Below, piece by piece: positions 1 to 12,900 of a stretch of DNA of 64,000 nucleotides (its first letter is position 1; each line of letters opens with the position of its first letter). The DNA comes from Thozetella sp. PMI_491. Taxonomy: Eukaryota > Ascomycota > Sordariomycetes > Chaetosphaeriales > Chaetosphaeriaceae. The translations under genes were made by a program, and so were the position numbers. Below the pieces are notes generated by a model. It saw nothing but the letters and a program-made list of their open reading frames with translations. It did not search any database and was not told the DNA's origin. The stretch is from the NCBI GenBank assembly GCA_021432635.1, contig MU270068.1:310001-374000 (forward strand). The letters run 5' to 3'.

Positions 1-1741
1 GCCGGCGTTGCGCAAATGATTGTATAAATGGAACAGAGGATCTGGGCCCAGAGGCTTCCTAATTACGACTCCTCGCTATCGGGCCGCTAAGGCGAGGTCT
101 CGGAAGCACGGAAGCTGGGTTGTCCGAAGGCCCAGGCGAGACAAGAGAGACGATGAGGGGATGCGAACGATCGGCTGCAGAGAGAGCAGCAGATGAGATG
201 GCGGAAGGTGGATTCTGCTCGGAAATCGAGTCCTTTTACCGGACAGGGCGTGCGGATTGGAGCAAGGCCTCCTGGAATTCTTGCCGCAGGCAAATTTAGA
301 GGAGGCAAAGCATTTTGTTGGTTACGGGTGGTTTGGCGTCCGAGGATTTGCTCTTTCCCTCCCAACAAGGATTGTATTCGCTCATGCGTATCGCGTTTGG
401 TTTTTGATTCCAACTATGAACACGCCGGCCCAGCGTCTCACGGCCTTGCCCAACGTGGACAACGCAAGTGGCGACAGGGTCTGATACGGCCACAGGGGTG
501 CTTGGGGGTATGAAAGGAAAATATGACGTGTTTACTTGGTGAGGTGCCTGCGCTGCCTAGGGAACTGGGAGATAATGATGAGATCTACCCTTCATGCCAC
601 ACACGTGCGCTTACCCTCTCTGACTTGCCCTCTCTGACTGAGGCCGGTACTGTGTCTCCGTGTCAATATTCCTGTGATTTCACGTCGGAAGCTCGCCACT
701 TAGGCTGTCCGCATACCACTGAATACCTACAGCTTGTAGCCCTGGCGTGCTATGATGTATACACTGGGTCTAGCTCGCGGTGAGGAGAACACTCGTACAA
801 CTCTCCTAGGACATTGTTTCTAGATGGACTGGATGCATGTAGAGCACTATGCTTCGTACCACTCTGACGGTTCCTTGCTTCTGCCGGGCTGAGTTGCCTG
901 GGATACTATCCTGCCTTCTACTTATTCTGTGAAGGGAGCCCAAACATGACGACCTTTTCTATATATATATTGGACGTATTACGGGGTGTTGACCTGGTGT
1001 GTGGGAGTAGATTCGACTTGCCGCATGCCCTTAGGGGCGACGTTCAAAACATAAGGTATGCGAGTGAGTGTTGGCAAAAATACACCCATGCGTACCCTAG
1101 GTGTCCATCTGACAGCTATACACTTGGGCATACTCCGTACTTCGGCCCGAGTGCCAAGTACTGTCTCCCGCCACCTAGTATGCAGTGCGACAAGTGGGCC
1201 AACGCCATGTGGTTATATTTGCTCATCCGACATGTTTCGGTCAGGCTCTCAGGGCAGAAGCCAGGAGTCTCATGGTCGAAAACAGTGCCCTCTCTCGGCT
1301 CCTCGGCGGTTTTGAATATGCTAGGCAGCGGCCGGCTATGTCTTGGGTACCCTTGCAGAAAACACGGGCTGAAAACACGGACTGAAGCCTCACATGGGGA
1401 CTTCCTGTTGATACACTAGGTCCTGTCTTGCCCTGCCCTGCCAATAACTTTATTCAAAATGCCAATCGGATGTGCACGTCCCCTTGCCCGCCGCCCCTTC
1501 CCGTTTATTTGCTTAGGAACTAGCATGCTTTTCTCGGCTGCCGCTGTCGACGAATGCCCCGTCATCTCTCCCCTGGGAGACCACCGCCACGCTGTAGCCG
1601 GCCTCGAAGTTACATTTCTGGGGCAACGGGGTCATTGAGGGGAAGGAGGCGTCTCTCGCCTCCTTCCTCCCAACAGATCATGACTCAAGATGAAAGAGAG
1701 ATAGGGGATTTAGTGGTTTTATTTTTATTTTTAATAAACCG

Positions 1742-1762
<21 letters not shown>
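1742..1762. repeat. Poly-C run of 21 followed by an A run
   Basis: Twenty-one consecutive C residues are followed directly by eleven A residues (1763-1773). It lies in non-coding sequence. Length is probably polymorphic or only approximate in the assembly. Confidence 0.9.
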
Positions 1763-1772
<10 letters not shown>

Positions 1773-4378
1773 ACCACGACGTTATTCGGAAGGACTAAAA
1801 GGGGAACGGGCTAGGAGAGAAAGGGAACGTGGCGGGACCCCGACATGGAAGCAGGAAGGGGGGGCGCTCCGTTTGTCTAAAAAATCCTATGGTCGAGGAA
1901 ACTTTCCTCTTTCTCCAACTGCCGGCTCGCTGGTGCCTAACCAGCGGCGCCCAAGCTCGTCGTCAGCTTCTTCCGGGCAAAGGGGGTCGAAAGGGGGAGG
2001 GAAGACGATAGCAAACAATTGCACCTCGTGATCTGACAACGCCCGTCTGACGCTAACTCCAAGGAGTCGACGGAGGGCGGCCTTTAGGTGCGCTTAGGTA
2101 GCGTCGCCATTCGGGTGGGTGCTATTGGCAGAGCGGGCTGCGAGGTGCGTATTGTAACTAAGACAGTTCCTGAGCCCGTCGTCTGGGAGGCGCGCGTATG
2201 CGTGTGCATGTACAAGTACCAACCTGCCGAGAAGAGCATTCCTTTCGTAGCCAGGGGGATACCACGAAGGGCGCGGGCCGGTTCGAGGGAGCATTGCGAA
2301 AACAGGTGAGTCTGCTGTTCTAGCAACCAAAACGAGGCCTCCCTCCACCCTGCCTGCTGCCCCTTTACGGGCTTCGCCAAGTATATGAGGTATTTCCCCA
2401 ACGATCCGAGGGCTTTCATACTGTGCTCGACGGAGCTCGAGCAGCATCCACATGACGCTTAAGCAGCCTCAGCAGTCCGCCGCGTCTGGCCGAAACCCCG
2501 GGGCCCCTGCTGCGTACTGTGTGTAAATTCCGTGCTTCGTACACATTTGTTTGAATCTTTACTCCGTACTTAGTGCAAGCAGCTGGGACCCATAAAGGGA
2601 GCTGGAAAAATGCCTCTGCGATATGGCCAATTGGGTGCCCTCCTTCCGCCTCTTACTGGTCGGGCTCGGTCTGCAAGCCTGCTGCAAGTTGTAGCGGTCA
2701 CAGGGGGTTTGGGGCCCCGGCGGCGGCCGCGATTGGCCCGCGGCCGGCGAGATTTTTCCTTCTCTTGCATTTGGGCATTGGCATGAGCGATTGCTTGCAG
2801 GAAGCAAGGTAAGCGGAGGTGAGACTGAGGACTGCTGGGCAATCCCCCCCCCCAAACGCTGCTCAACACGACGCAGCGCCGAACGCAGCAACGAAGCGCG
2901 GGTCCTGGGGAAGGCCACTGTAAGCTCGGGACGGAGACAGCCACGCTGCCGGCCGGCCACCCGGTGTAAGCGGTGCGCGGTGGGGGAAGGGGAGGGGGTG
3001 GGGGATCCGAGCTTGCCAAGGGCGATGGGCAGAAGCGGATATGCACCTCGAGGCACGGAGCGGACGGATATCGAAGGGAATTTTCCCTACAAGGACCTCG
3101 TGAGTACCAGAGTCGCAAGCCGATGTCTTTTTGAACACATGCATGCAAGTGACAAGTGACCGGCTTGACCGCTCAACTGCAAGATCCCCCCAGTGATTCG
3201 ACCTCGTCGTGCCAGCTCCAATTAATGTCCATCTCGAGCTAGGGCGGGACAAGCTATACTCCAGTCACGGCCGCGTGGGAAGAGCACCCCTGGCAGAGCA
3301 TGCGCTTGCCGGCAGCGGCTAGCGAGAAAAAAAATGATGGAAGTAAAAAAAGAGAGCCCCAGGTCGTATCCATCTGCAGAGAATCGAAACGAAGAGAAGC
3401 CCAGTCCAAAGGAACTGCCATGTGCGGAAGAGCATTGGATCGAGATCAACTCGACAGCAGCCAAGGCATGCGAAGTGGTACCTGCCGGACTGTACACAGT
3501 ATTGTTAGTCATTGTGGCCGTCGCATTTGATAATGGCTTCTTTCCGTCTTGCCAAGCCTGCGTCCGTGGTGGGGCACCTGGTGGGGTAATGATGTTTGCT
3601 CGGGAGAATCTATGATGTACATATGGTACTACGTACAGAGCACAGTACAACTTGGAAGGGGCCCATCCTGCACATCCAAGCCGTCGTTCGCTCTTGTGGC
3701 AGCAGGAGGAGCCAAATCACATCATGACGCCTAGAATTCGCCATAGGAGAAGTGGGCAGGAGGCGTTGTTGGAAGGGGAAGACAGCAAGAGGCGCCAGAG
3801 GAGCGCTTCGCTGACCGCAGGATCGTGAAAGCTCTGCGCTGGCGGCCCCACGAGCATTCCCCAGTTTCACGACAGAGAAACACGAAGGTGCACCAGCTGA
3901 GGCAGGTAACTAGCTCAACGGAGCAGCTCAGTCGATGCTTCCGGGGGTCCCAGCCCAGGCCTGCTCTGCCTCACACTCAGCATAACCCAGCAAGCAACAA
4001 GCACAACGACGCCGGGCCGGGGCATAGGCCAAAGTCGCAGCTCTCGGATCCTCCCCCTTCTCCCTTTCCCACCCCCGTCCCCCCTGCCCCGGCTGATAAC
4101 AACGGCCGGTGGTCCCGTGCCTGGAAGAGCCTGTTGTTAGCGTCATCCCCAACGGGAGCAAAGCCTCGAGCTAGACGCAAAATAGGCCACCCAAGGCGCC
4201 GCTATAGCGACTGAACAGACGGTGCAGCCGGGGTCACTTGACCATGGTCGTGGAAATTGTCGCGTCAGGGCCGGCCGGATGGCGTTGCAAATCGGCACAG
4301 TATGGAGCCCTGCCGCAAAGCTGGTTTCGTAGCAGGTTGGCCCGTGGCCGCCCGGATTGGCGGCGGTAGGAGGGGGGA

Positions 4379-4393
4379 AGAGAGAGAGAGAGA
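4379..4393. repeat. (AG)n microsatellite
   Basis: A short AG dinucleotide run directly precedes a 9-bp tandem array. Confidence 0.8.
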
Positions 4394-4400
4394 AATGGAA

Positions 4401-4463
4401 GGCCATGACGGCCATGACGGCCAGGAAGGCCAGGAATGCCAGGAAGGCTAGGACGCCAGGGAA
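4401..4463. repeat. 9-bp degenerate tandem array (GGCCAGGAA-like)
   Basis: About seven 9-bp units change stepwise from GGCCATGAC (two copies) through GGCCAGGAA (two copies) to TGCCAGGAA, GGCTAGGAC and GCCAGGGAA. The period makes a false open frame with LAF/VMA repeats on the minus strand. No function is evident. Confidence 0.8.
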
Positions 4464-4650
4464 GGGGGAAGGGAGCCCGGGACAGAAATCGAGGGTCATG
4501 ATGCGAGCGAGCGTACCACACAGTGTGCCCAAACAGGTGCCCAAGTCACCCTCTCCCCTCCCTGGCCCCCCTCCCCACCATCTATGCATCCAGCCCCGCC
4601 GTCCCGCCCCAGCGCCCCAAAAAAAGGAGAGCCAGTGGAGGGGGGGGAGG

Positions 4651-4681
4651 GTGACTTGGTGACTTGGTGACTTGGTGACTT
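4651..4681. repeat. GTGACTTG tandem repeat, about four copies
   Basis: Three exact 8-bp GTGACTTG units and a fourth truncated unit sit about 60 bp upstream of the candidate TATA/CCAAT pair. GTGACT resembles AP-1/bZIP half sites, so it could be a promoter element as well as a simple repeat. That reading is inference. Confidence 0.8.
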
Positions 4682-4712
4682 TTGGGGGGGGGACTTGGGT
4701 GAGCACGCAGCA

Positions 4713-4747
4713 CCAATGACGAACAAGGCATTTGCCTGCGATATAAG
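4713..4747 (+). promoter_or_regulatory. Candidate core promoter (CCAAT and TATAAG)
   Basis: CCAAT at 4713-4717 is followed about 25 bp later by TATAAG at 4742-4747, and then by a pyrimidine-rich tract typical of fungal transcription start regions. If used, the AIM21-like gene would have a leader of about 1.1 kb, possibly spliced. The ATG is far downstream, so this is tentative. Confidence 0.3.
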
Positions 4748-5905
4748 TGGCCGATCGACCGCCCAACCTCGACCCGGAGCCAGTTTCATCATAAGCTTCA
4801 GGTTTGAATCGACATCGAGCTTTGCCCTCTATTTTGATCCTCGATCCAATGATCTAGAATCCAATTGAGACCTCGCCAGTCTCTATCTCTTCCTTTTTTT
4901 GTTGTTTTGTTGTCCTTTTTTGCAGTCTCTGTCCCGCTGCTCTCATCTGCCACTTGCATCTACCCACTTGCCTAGGCCTACGTCACATCTTTCTGCTTGT
5001 AAGTGGTCTTGCTCTCTCTGTCTCTGTCTGCTTGCAGCAACCTGCCCTTCACGCTCTGCTGCTTCGCTTTTCCTTGCCGTCCCCTTCCTCGCGTGCCTCT
5101 GTATCCCCTCCCCAGCCGCCGCCTACTTGCTTTCTGGGCCTCTTTTGGGTTTCTATTTCTCTTTTGGATCCGTTCCACGCGCCTCGAGTGCTCTCCGAGC
5201 TGCTTGTTCTGGCTCGTTGCTCGTCCCGGCCGAGTCATAGTTGCATGCTGGGTGCTTCGTGCCTGCATCGACGTCACCACCTCCGGAGTCCCGCCCTGGA
5301 TCGTTTTGGGCTGGCATGAGCATGGCCGCCCCCCGGATCCGGAGCTCTTCGTCGGGTCTCGAACGCCTATAACCAACGGAGCGCCTAGATAGCAAGGGGG
5401 GGACAACCCGAGATTGGCAGATTGGTGTGGCCTTAGCTATCTGTGCGCCATCGGTTTCTCCCGGCGGTGGAATTTCTTGGTCCTGCCGACGGCGCGTGGC
5501 TTATCGGCCCAGGCTCTATTTTTCGCAGCGACTTGTTATCTCTCGCACCGAGCTTTGGGATTGGAAGTCTTTGATACGGTCCCCTTCATGCGTTACGTAT
5601 AACGTGGGAAGACGGTCAAGCAAAGACATCTGCATTTCCCATTTGCCATAGCCCCGTCGACCCTCGCTTGCAGCTGCCGGACCCCGGCCCTTTTTTACTT
5701 ATCTTGCCGAAGCATCGCTTTTTTATCTCGCTCACCGATTCTTGGGACCCTGAGCTGACCAAGGTTTGTTCCATCCAATCTAGCAGGTGCTCCGGTCCAC
5801 AACATCGTGGCATACGGCTATCTCGCACGCCGACGCCACCAACAACCGCCCGACACCAACACATATACTCGAGCCTGAGCCCGGTCGGCTGTCTCCCCCT
5901 TCATT

Positions 5906-8623
5906 ATGTCTGCCGCCGCCACTCAACATCCCGTCATCCCCCCGCGGCCGTCTCGAGCCACCGAGAAGGCCACGATGCCGGTCATCCCCCCGAGGCCCAT
6001 CAAGGGGCAAGTCGAGCGCTCCGTCAGCCCCAATCCCGACCGCTTCGCCCCCTCGCCCCTGAACGACCTGGTTCCCTTCGCCAGCAAGTCTCCCCGCTCG
6101 TCCCGCTTGAGTGTCCACAGCATTGGCGAGCCGCTCGAGCGTTCGACCTCGGTCGACCTTCCGTCTGTTGGTCAGGAGGGCATCGAATACGAGGGTATTG
6201 GCGAGGAGCAGAACCCTTCTCGCAGCAACAGCCCCGAGCAGACCCGCACCGTTGCGGCAGACCTCAAGCTCCACGCCCCCAAGCCGTCGCTGCCCGCCTC
6301 CAGCGCGAAGCAGCGGGTCATCGCCGTCACCAGGACGGATAGTGACAAAGCCGCCTCGTTCGGCATTGGCAAGCCGAGTAGCAGCGATGGCCTCTCGGGG
6401 CCCCCTTACGGCAACATGAAGAAGAAGGGCAGCACGAACAGCCAGGTCTCGAATGGCGACAGCCATGACGAGGAGCATGGTATCCCCGAAATTGGCCAGC
6501 AGGTCCCCATGCTGCCTCACGCCGGCGATGTCCAGGCTCCATCGCCTGCTCCTCAGGAGCCCAAGAAGCACCACACCAGGAAGACATCGGCTCGTGGCCT
6601 ATTGCCCCCGGGAAGCTACGGCCTGCACGGACACGGGGTCGTGTCGCAGGACAAGCTGGAGAAAGCTTACTACGAGAAGCACCCCGATCTGCTCAAGAAG
6701 GAGCATACGCCCCACCATCACGACCGGCCCTACGACTACTCGATGAGCAGCGATGCGCTGAACAACATTGTGCGGGAAACTGCCCGCAGCACCGGGCTAG
6801 GTACGTTACGCTAGCAACTTGTCCCTTTGCTGCAAGTTCACTTACACTGACATCCGCTCCCTACCCCAGATGTCCACTTCGCGGGAACCCCAAGTGAACA
6901 GGTCGGCTGGCAGGCTCTGGAGGAATCAACCTCGCGTGTCGCCTCGCCCCATATTGGCGCCGCCGACAGCAAGTCCCCCTTGAAGGCAACCTTCAAATCT
7001 GGTTCTCCGGAATCGCAGAGGGATGTGATCCATGTGGATGAGCCCAGCAGCCGCCGCAAGTCGGTCATGTTCAGCGAGGACGACCAAACCGAGGATGAGA
7101 GCGACTACAGAGCCCCGATCTTGGCTGAGGATGAGGTCGAGAAGAACCCTCCTGCCTATGAGCAGCCTCCTGCCGTGGAGTTGCCCCTAGAGCGCCGTGG
7201 CAGTGCGAGCGATGAGCCGTCAAGTAGGCCTAACAGCCGGCCGGCCAGCCTCTACAAGGAGGCGTCCTTCGAGCACCAGTCGACCCCGCTCGAAGATGTA
7301 GAGGAGTATGAGCCGCTATTCCCCGAGGACGAGAAGTCAGGCGCTTCCGGCAAGCCCAAGGCCGATGATGCCAAGGGCGAGCAAAAGCAGAGGTTCCCAA
7401 GCCGTGACATCTGGGAGGACGCTCCTAGCAGCGTGCACTACACCGCTGAGGTGTCGACTCCCGAGGTGCCAACAGGGGAGGGCTCGGAGGAGGCTTCCCA
7501 GTTTGCCCCTCCACCGCGGAGTGGCGAGACCCCTGCTCAAGCCTTTGCGCGTCACCAGGAGGAGTTGGCCGAGAAAGAATCCCAGGAACGCGGGCCGGAT
7601 GGCTTCCTGCCGGGGCATATCAAGCAGAGGCCTGTGTGGATGCAGAACAAGCAACATCTCGCCAGCCAGACTGTTTCTGATCGGCCATCGATGGGCCAGC
7701 GGTTCCCTAGCCGCGATGTCTGGGAAGACACGCCTGACAGCTTGAAGCTGGAGACGATCGTCTCTACCCCGGAAACTTCCGAAGAGCCGCGAGCCGATGC
7801 GAAGCCCGAGATGCCGCAGCGACCCCAGCGGAAGCAGTCGTCTGAGCCTTCGGCGACAGCTAGCGAGATCCAGAAGCCAGCGATGCCCGATCGGCCCAAG
7901 CCGAAGTACGCGGCGGGCGACGATGCCAGCAAGCCTGTCGTGCCGGAACGACCCAAACCCCAGATCCCCGCACGCCCCGCCAAAGCCGGGCCCACCTCCG
8001 GTGGTCTTGAGCCCGCCGAGGCTGCGGCCCCGCCGCGTCAGAAGCCCGCAGTGCCCATCCGCCCTATGGGGTCTAAGATTGCCGCTCTGCAGGCCGGTTT
8101 CATGAGCGATCTCAACAACCGGCTCCGCCTGGGACCTCAGGCACCCAAGAAGGAGGAGCCGGCCGAGGAGGAGGCGCCGGCCGAGGAGAAGGAGAAGGCG
8201 CCGCTGAGTGACGCTCGCAAGGGCCGCGCGCGCGGCCCCCAGAGGAGGGCGCCGGCGAAGAGCCCCAGCCCCGCGGCAGCAGCCTCGGCCGAGGAGACGA
8301 AGTCGACCCCCAAGTTCTCCTTGGCGATTCCGTCGATAGTGTTCGAGATCGACCCTGAGGACGGAGACGTGAGTGTCGGCAAGACGGATTCTGCCGAGTC
8401 GGCCGAGACGGAAACAACCGCCGAGGAAGTGAAACCCGCCGCCACGAGCTCGCCCGCTGTGACGGAGGTCCCTTCAGGAAAGGAGGAGCTGCCCGAGGTG
8501 GAGACCGAGGTGGAGACCAAAACCCTTGCCGCAAACACGGCTGGTGAGCCTGTTGTCGAGGTGAGCCTCGAGGCTGACACCAAGGATGAGGAAGTCAAGC
8601 CGACGGCTGTGGAGGAGCACTAG
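5906..8623 (+). CDS. aim21: AIM21-like actin-patch protein
   Basis: Two exons, 5906-6800 and 6870-8623, encode 882 residues. The 69-bp intron (GTACGT...CCCCAG) splits a GAT codon. The protein is mostly disordered, rich in P, E, S and K. It carries SH3-ligand-like proline motifs: PVIPPRP twice near the N-terminus (about residues 9-30), then PDRPKP, PERPKP and PARPAK (about 640-690). Two near-identical modules, RFPSRDIWEDAP (about 473) and RFPSRDVWEDTP (about 576), each end in VSTPE. These features match the Pezizomycotina proteins annotated as Altered Inheritance of Mitochondria 21. In yeast Aim21 works with Tda2 at cortical actin patches and limits barbed-end assembly. Function here is inferred from that family. 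The C-terminal third is very Glu-rich. Confidence 0.8.
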
Positions 8624-9908
8624 GTGCCGAGCGCGTTGGCCTGTTTCGTGTTCCAGTCTTGCTCTATATTGTCGTTTCTTCTTCTACTCGCTCTGCCGCT
8701 CCCTTCTTGTTCGTTCGCTTCCTGCACTGCTGTTTTGGCTGATTGGTCTGTTTTGCTCGGACGAGTTGAGTTGATCGATCAATCCTTTCGTGGTTGGAAA
8801 GTCGTGACGAGTAGGCCGAGATGAGATGTGTTAACTGTCGTAGCTCCCCTAGAGCTAGAACGTTGCGTGCGGTGCGCTGGGGCGGTAATATACGTTGGTG
8901 AGTGGGAAATGGGAAACCGAAAACACAGGAAAAGGTCCCAAAGGGCCTCTCCTTTGGCTGATGACACACTGGCATCTACACGAGGAGTTTGATATGCGCG
9001 AGGATTAGCAAAAGGGGAAACAATAAACACTGGCCCCGAGCGGTAGGCCTTGCTTTTCAGCAGCCGAGCCAGCCTTCCGTGCATATCACGATGATCGGTT
9101 TGTCAAGTTTCCTATGCCTCCATCCCAAAGCTTGCTTGCTTTAGCCCCCCAACCCCCCCATAAAGTATTTGGACAGGCGATGCCGCAACCAACCATTGTC
9201 CATGGCGTCTGGACGTGTCGGCAGATTAGCGCCGAGCACAGCATCGGCGAAGCATGTGGCTGTGGGCACCGAGATACGTCGCGCGAAGGGGCAAGTAAAC
9301 AAAACCAAGGAAAAGTCAAACCTGGTAGTAAAACCCAGGGACCCTTGCCTTGGCGAGACGAGTGGACTCGCTAGGGCTTTAAGAAGCTGTGGGAAAGCTG
9401 TTCATAGCGAAGATCTTGCCAGGAAAAAGAGGTATGGTGACCAAAGGGGCGACGAGGGGTTTGATAAGAGGGGCGTGAGCTGGTTGGTAATCCAAGCTGG
9501 AATGAGAGAGGGGCAAAACTGGCCGGCCAGTGGGGGGCAAAGACTGTGTGAGTGGGGGCAATGAGATTCATGCAAATTGCTTGGCTCCCATTGCTGTGCA
9601 CTACAGGGAGAAGTAAACAATTGCTGCTGGAGCTCTGAGAAACTGGGTTCGAGAAACCGGGCTCCTATAGAGGGGAGGGAGTAAACAAATGTGGGACGGG
9701 AGCTCGCGGAAAGTTCTCTCGTATACCCCCACAGTACCAACGAGGCATAGTGTTCACGGAGGTAAGTAAATAATGGTATACTCCGCAGTGCTTAGGTACG
9801 TAGGCACATGCTTTCGGGGCGTCTAAGCTTATCAACCAGGACACAGTGCCGTGCATTTTACCCTATCGTACAGGCAAGCTATCCTCTATCTCATCCAAGC
9901 CCTCACCT
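8624..9908. other. Convergent 3' intergenic region
   Basis: This 1.3 kb lies between the 3' ends of the AIM21-like gene (+) and the TRAPPC11 gene (-). It should hold both 3' UTRs and terminators. I see no coding exon, RNA gene or repeat of note. Confidence 0.6.
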
Positions 9909-12900
9909 TTACTCGCCATCGTCCTCTGGCGGGATCCAGACCAAGAAGCCTTCCTTATCCAGCTTCATCCCCTCGGTCGGGATTACCCTCAGCACCTTTT
10001 GGAAGTACTTGTCCCTCACCACTAAGCCTGGCTTGAGCCATGTTCCTCGGACCACAGGTAGCAGGCGGTACGTCACCGAGCGGCGGCTCACCGGCAAAAG
10101 ATGCAGGGTTGTCTGTTTGGCACCCGAGAAAGCAAAATCGTCACTTGGCTCCATGCTCAGCCCGAAGGTCAGGAGGTGGTTGGATGCGTTCTCGATGACG
10201 ATGTCAAGGACGAGCAGCTTCTGCTTGATGCTGCTCGTGCTAGCGGCCTGGGGGTCATCTGGGTCGGCGTTAGACTCCGGTGTAATGTAGGATGCTGTAG
10301 CGAGCACGCGGGGTTCAGTGTTAAAGATGTGCAGCCGCGGGACAGGCAGAATAGTCGTGTTAGGAGTGGCATCCGCCGGCGCGTCCGGGCGCGTCCATTT
10401 GATCAGGAACGACACGTCGAGGGAGCTAGGGATGCGATCGTCGAGGGACGTCTTTTGAGCGGCAATGTTGAAAGAAGCCTCTTCGATCGTTTTAGGACTA
10501 ACCCTAAGGCCATCGGGCGACAGCGCCGTGAGGTTGGTGACTGTGGTGCGTATTGAGGGAGATGGGTGGACGGAGAGGTCCAGCTCGACGACCCGGAGGT
10601 CCTCTGAGGCAAACGAGGCATAGCGGGTGATGAGGCACCAGGTTTGAGACAAGCCGCTAGGCGTGACGAGGGTGTTATCCCCCGATTGATCTACAACATT
10701 GTCGTAGTCGAAGAGGCTCGGCCATGGGTCGGGGTGGAGACGTGGCAAGAGGTCGTAGTTGGCCTCAAACGGATTCACGATATTGAGCTCAAACACGGCA
10801 GTCTGCGTGATGAGGGTGGCGGGGTCCGTCGAGAGGTGGTACGATGTTCTGACAGTAAACTCGTAACGGCTGGCCAGCTGGATCGCATTGATACGAGCTG
10901 TGAATTTCACCGCCTGCGAGCTCTCGAGTTGGCCCAGAGGAGCTCCGATAACCCTGGATTCCTCGCCTTCCGGGGCTGACGCATGCTCTTCGGCTTCCTC
11001 ACCAACCTTGACAATGAACTCGGGCGGCGATTCTCCAAACAGAGCGGCGTCCAGCTTGACGCTCGCGTCGGCATCCTCTGCGTTGAGAACTTCGAATTCA
11101 AGCTCTAGCGCCTCACTAGTGTAATACTGATCCATGAGCGACACTGTTTTTATCTCCATCTTAGGAGGCCGAGGTAGGATGCGGACAGCGAGCGGGTTGG
11201 CCCTTGATACCCGCTTCTTAGCTGTGGCCGAGTTATACCATACGCTAGGAGACCGCGGAACCCGGAAAGGTGCCGTGTGCTCTAGGTCAAAACTCTCTGT
11301 CTGCAGAGACAGCCTCAGAGAAGCGGCACTCGCGGTGCCTGGCTCTCTGAGGGGAATATCCATCTCGAAGATCGCGGTGCGCCCGGGGGCTATGGTGAGG
11401 TTCGCAGAGCCATCAAGACTTTTGATCTTGTCGAGCTCGTCTAACCGCGACCGATCAGACACGTCTTCGGACGCAACTTCCTTCAGCGAGACGGATTGAA
11501 GGACGGCGTGGCCTTGAGCCTGATCCTCGCTTGTCGCGTTGGGCTCGTGCGTGAGAGCAATGGTCTTGATGCTCCCTTCAAAATGGATTTGAAGAGAGTG
11601 AAGAACAAGCGGGGTGGACGCCTCCATGGCATGGGATGTAATGGAAAGCTGAGCACGCGTGGTTTGGCCTGCTTTGCCTTCTTCGTGCTTGAATACGAAG
11701 CAGGGCACGAGGAGAGAGTCTGGGCTATTCCCCTCGGTGCTGACGGTAGGCCGTGAGGCCGAGCTGATGCCTTCCAAGGACTTGGTAATGTCGTAGTTCC
11801 AGTTGGGATGCCTCGTGTAGGCTGGAAAGGTTAGGGCCTGTGTGTTGTTATAGGGTAGGGACTTGCGACTCACACCGATTCAAGAGCTCCCAATCGATGG
11901 CAACTACGAGCTCGGCTTCTCCGGCCTTCGAGGCGGCCCGCCGGAGAGACCAGCTAAGTTCTTCGGCAATACTCATCCAGCCCTCGGACCTAAAAGAAGT
12001 ATCATTCCAGAGCGGCCGGAGCAACTCGACGATTTTCCCCCAGTCCTGCTTTGCCGAGAGCTCCCTTGCGCATTCGAGAGAGACCTCGGCGACGAACCGG
12101 TGCTGCTTCCGTTTCTTGAACTCTGATAGTGATCGCATGAGCGCATCGATGATTAAGCCGCCGTGGTCGGTTCCGCTGTGGCGCAGTGGGTACTCGTCGT
12201 GCGGATCTGGACACATGTAGGTGTCATAGGTGAAGGCCTTGCTGGCCACTTGCGAGGCAGGGGAGTCGCTGGGGGATCTCCGATCTTCCTCTGGCATCGT
12301 ATGCGCCAAAGTCCGCCTGAGGTATTGATGTCTCGACGCCAGGTGGTACCAGTACCCTTGGTGGTGTAGACGCTCCCACGGTTGGAGACGCTCGCTCAGC
12401 AGAGTCTTCTCTGGCTGCAGGAACAAGGTCGAAGTGGCCGACGTCGATAGCTCTGGTATGTCGACTTTTTCAATCAACTCGGCCATAACCGCGGCCCAGC
12501 GCGCTTCCCAGGCAGCCCAGCCGTAGTTGTTTGTGCCTCTGCCGCGCCGGTCAACCAGGTCCCGGATCTTGTCACGGTGCGCCTGCCATCGCCTGACGGC
12601 GCCGCTGGGCAGGCCGTTCCATAGAAGGCAGCGGAGACATCTGATAGCAATCACGTCTGCAAGATACCTCGCCTCGTTCCACCGAGGACTCCAGCTCGGT
12701 ATGGTCTCGAAGAGCTCGGGGCCCATCAGGGTTTCGTATGCTTGCTCATAAGAACGCAGGGCACCATCCATCTCCTGGCGGTACTCGGAAAAGAGCGCGG
12801 ACTTGAAATCGTAGCGGACGTTCCAACCAGCCAGGGAGAGCGTCTGCGATGTGCCGGACGTTGGTGGAACCGTGGGCTGCGGCGCCACGCCTCGCCCCCT

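Larger units (their letters stand above)
1..5905. other. Gene-free left arm and long upstream region of the AIM21-like gene
   Basis: No convincing protein gene was found. Open frames here are short, overlap one another on both strands, or are low-complexity, and none shows a domain. Positions 1-1730 hold nothing I recognise. A 21-C run lies at 1742-1762. GC-rich sequence at 2550-3150 is open in several frames at once, which is composition and not coding. Simple repeats lie at 4379-4463 and 4651-4681. A candidate CCAAT/TATA pair at 4713-4747 is followed by a pyrimidine-rich stretch (about 4860-5160) that could be a long transcribed leader of the gene starting at 5906. No tRNA or 5S rRNA was recognised. 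Confidence 0.6.

Noticed and set aside
2559-3252. Overlapping open frames of 129-192 codons on the minus strand
   Set aside because: Three or more frames are open at once on both strands in GC-rich DNA, with no domain, no splice logic and low-complexity proline runs.
4143-4766. 207-codon minus-strand frame
   Set aside because: It is made by the 9-bp and 8-bp tandem repeats and GC-rich flanks; its translation is repetitive.
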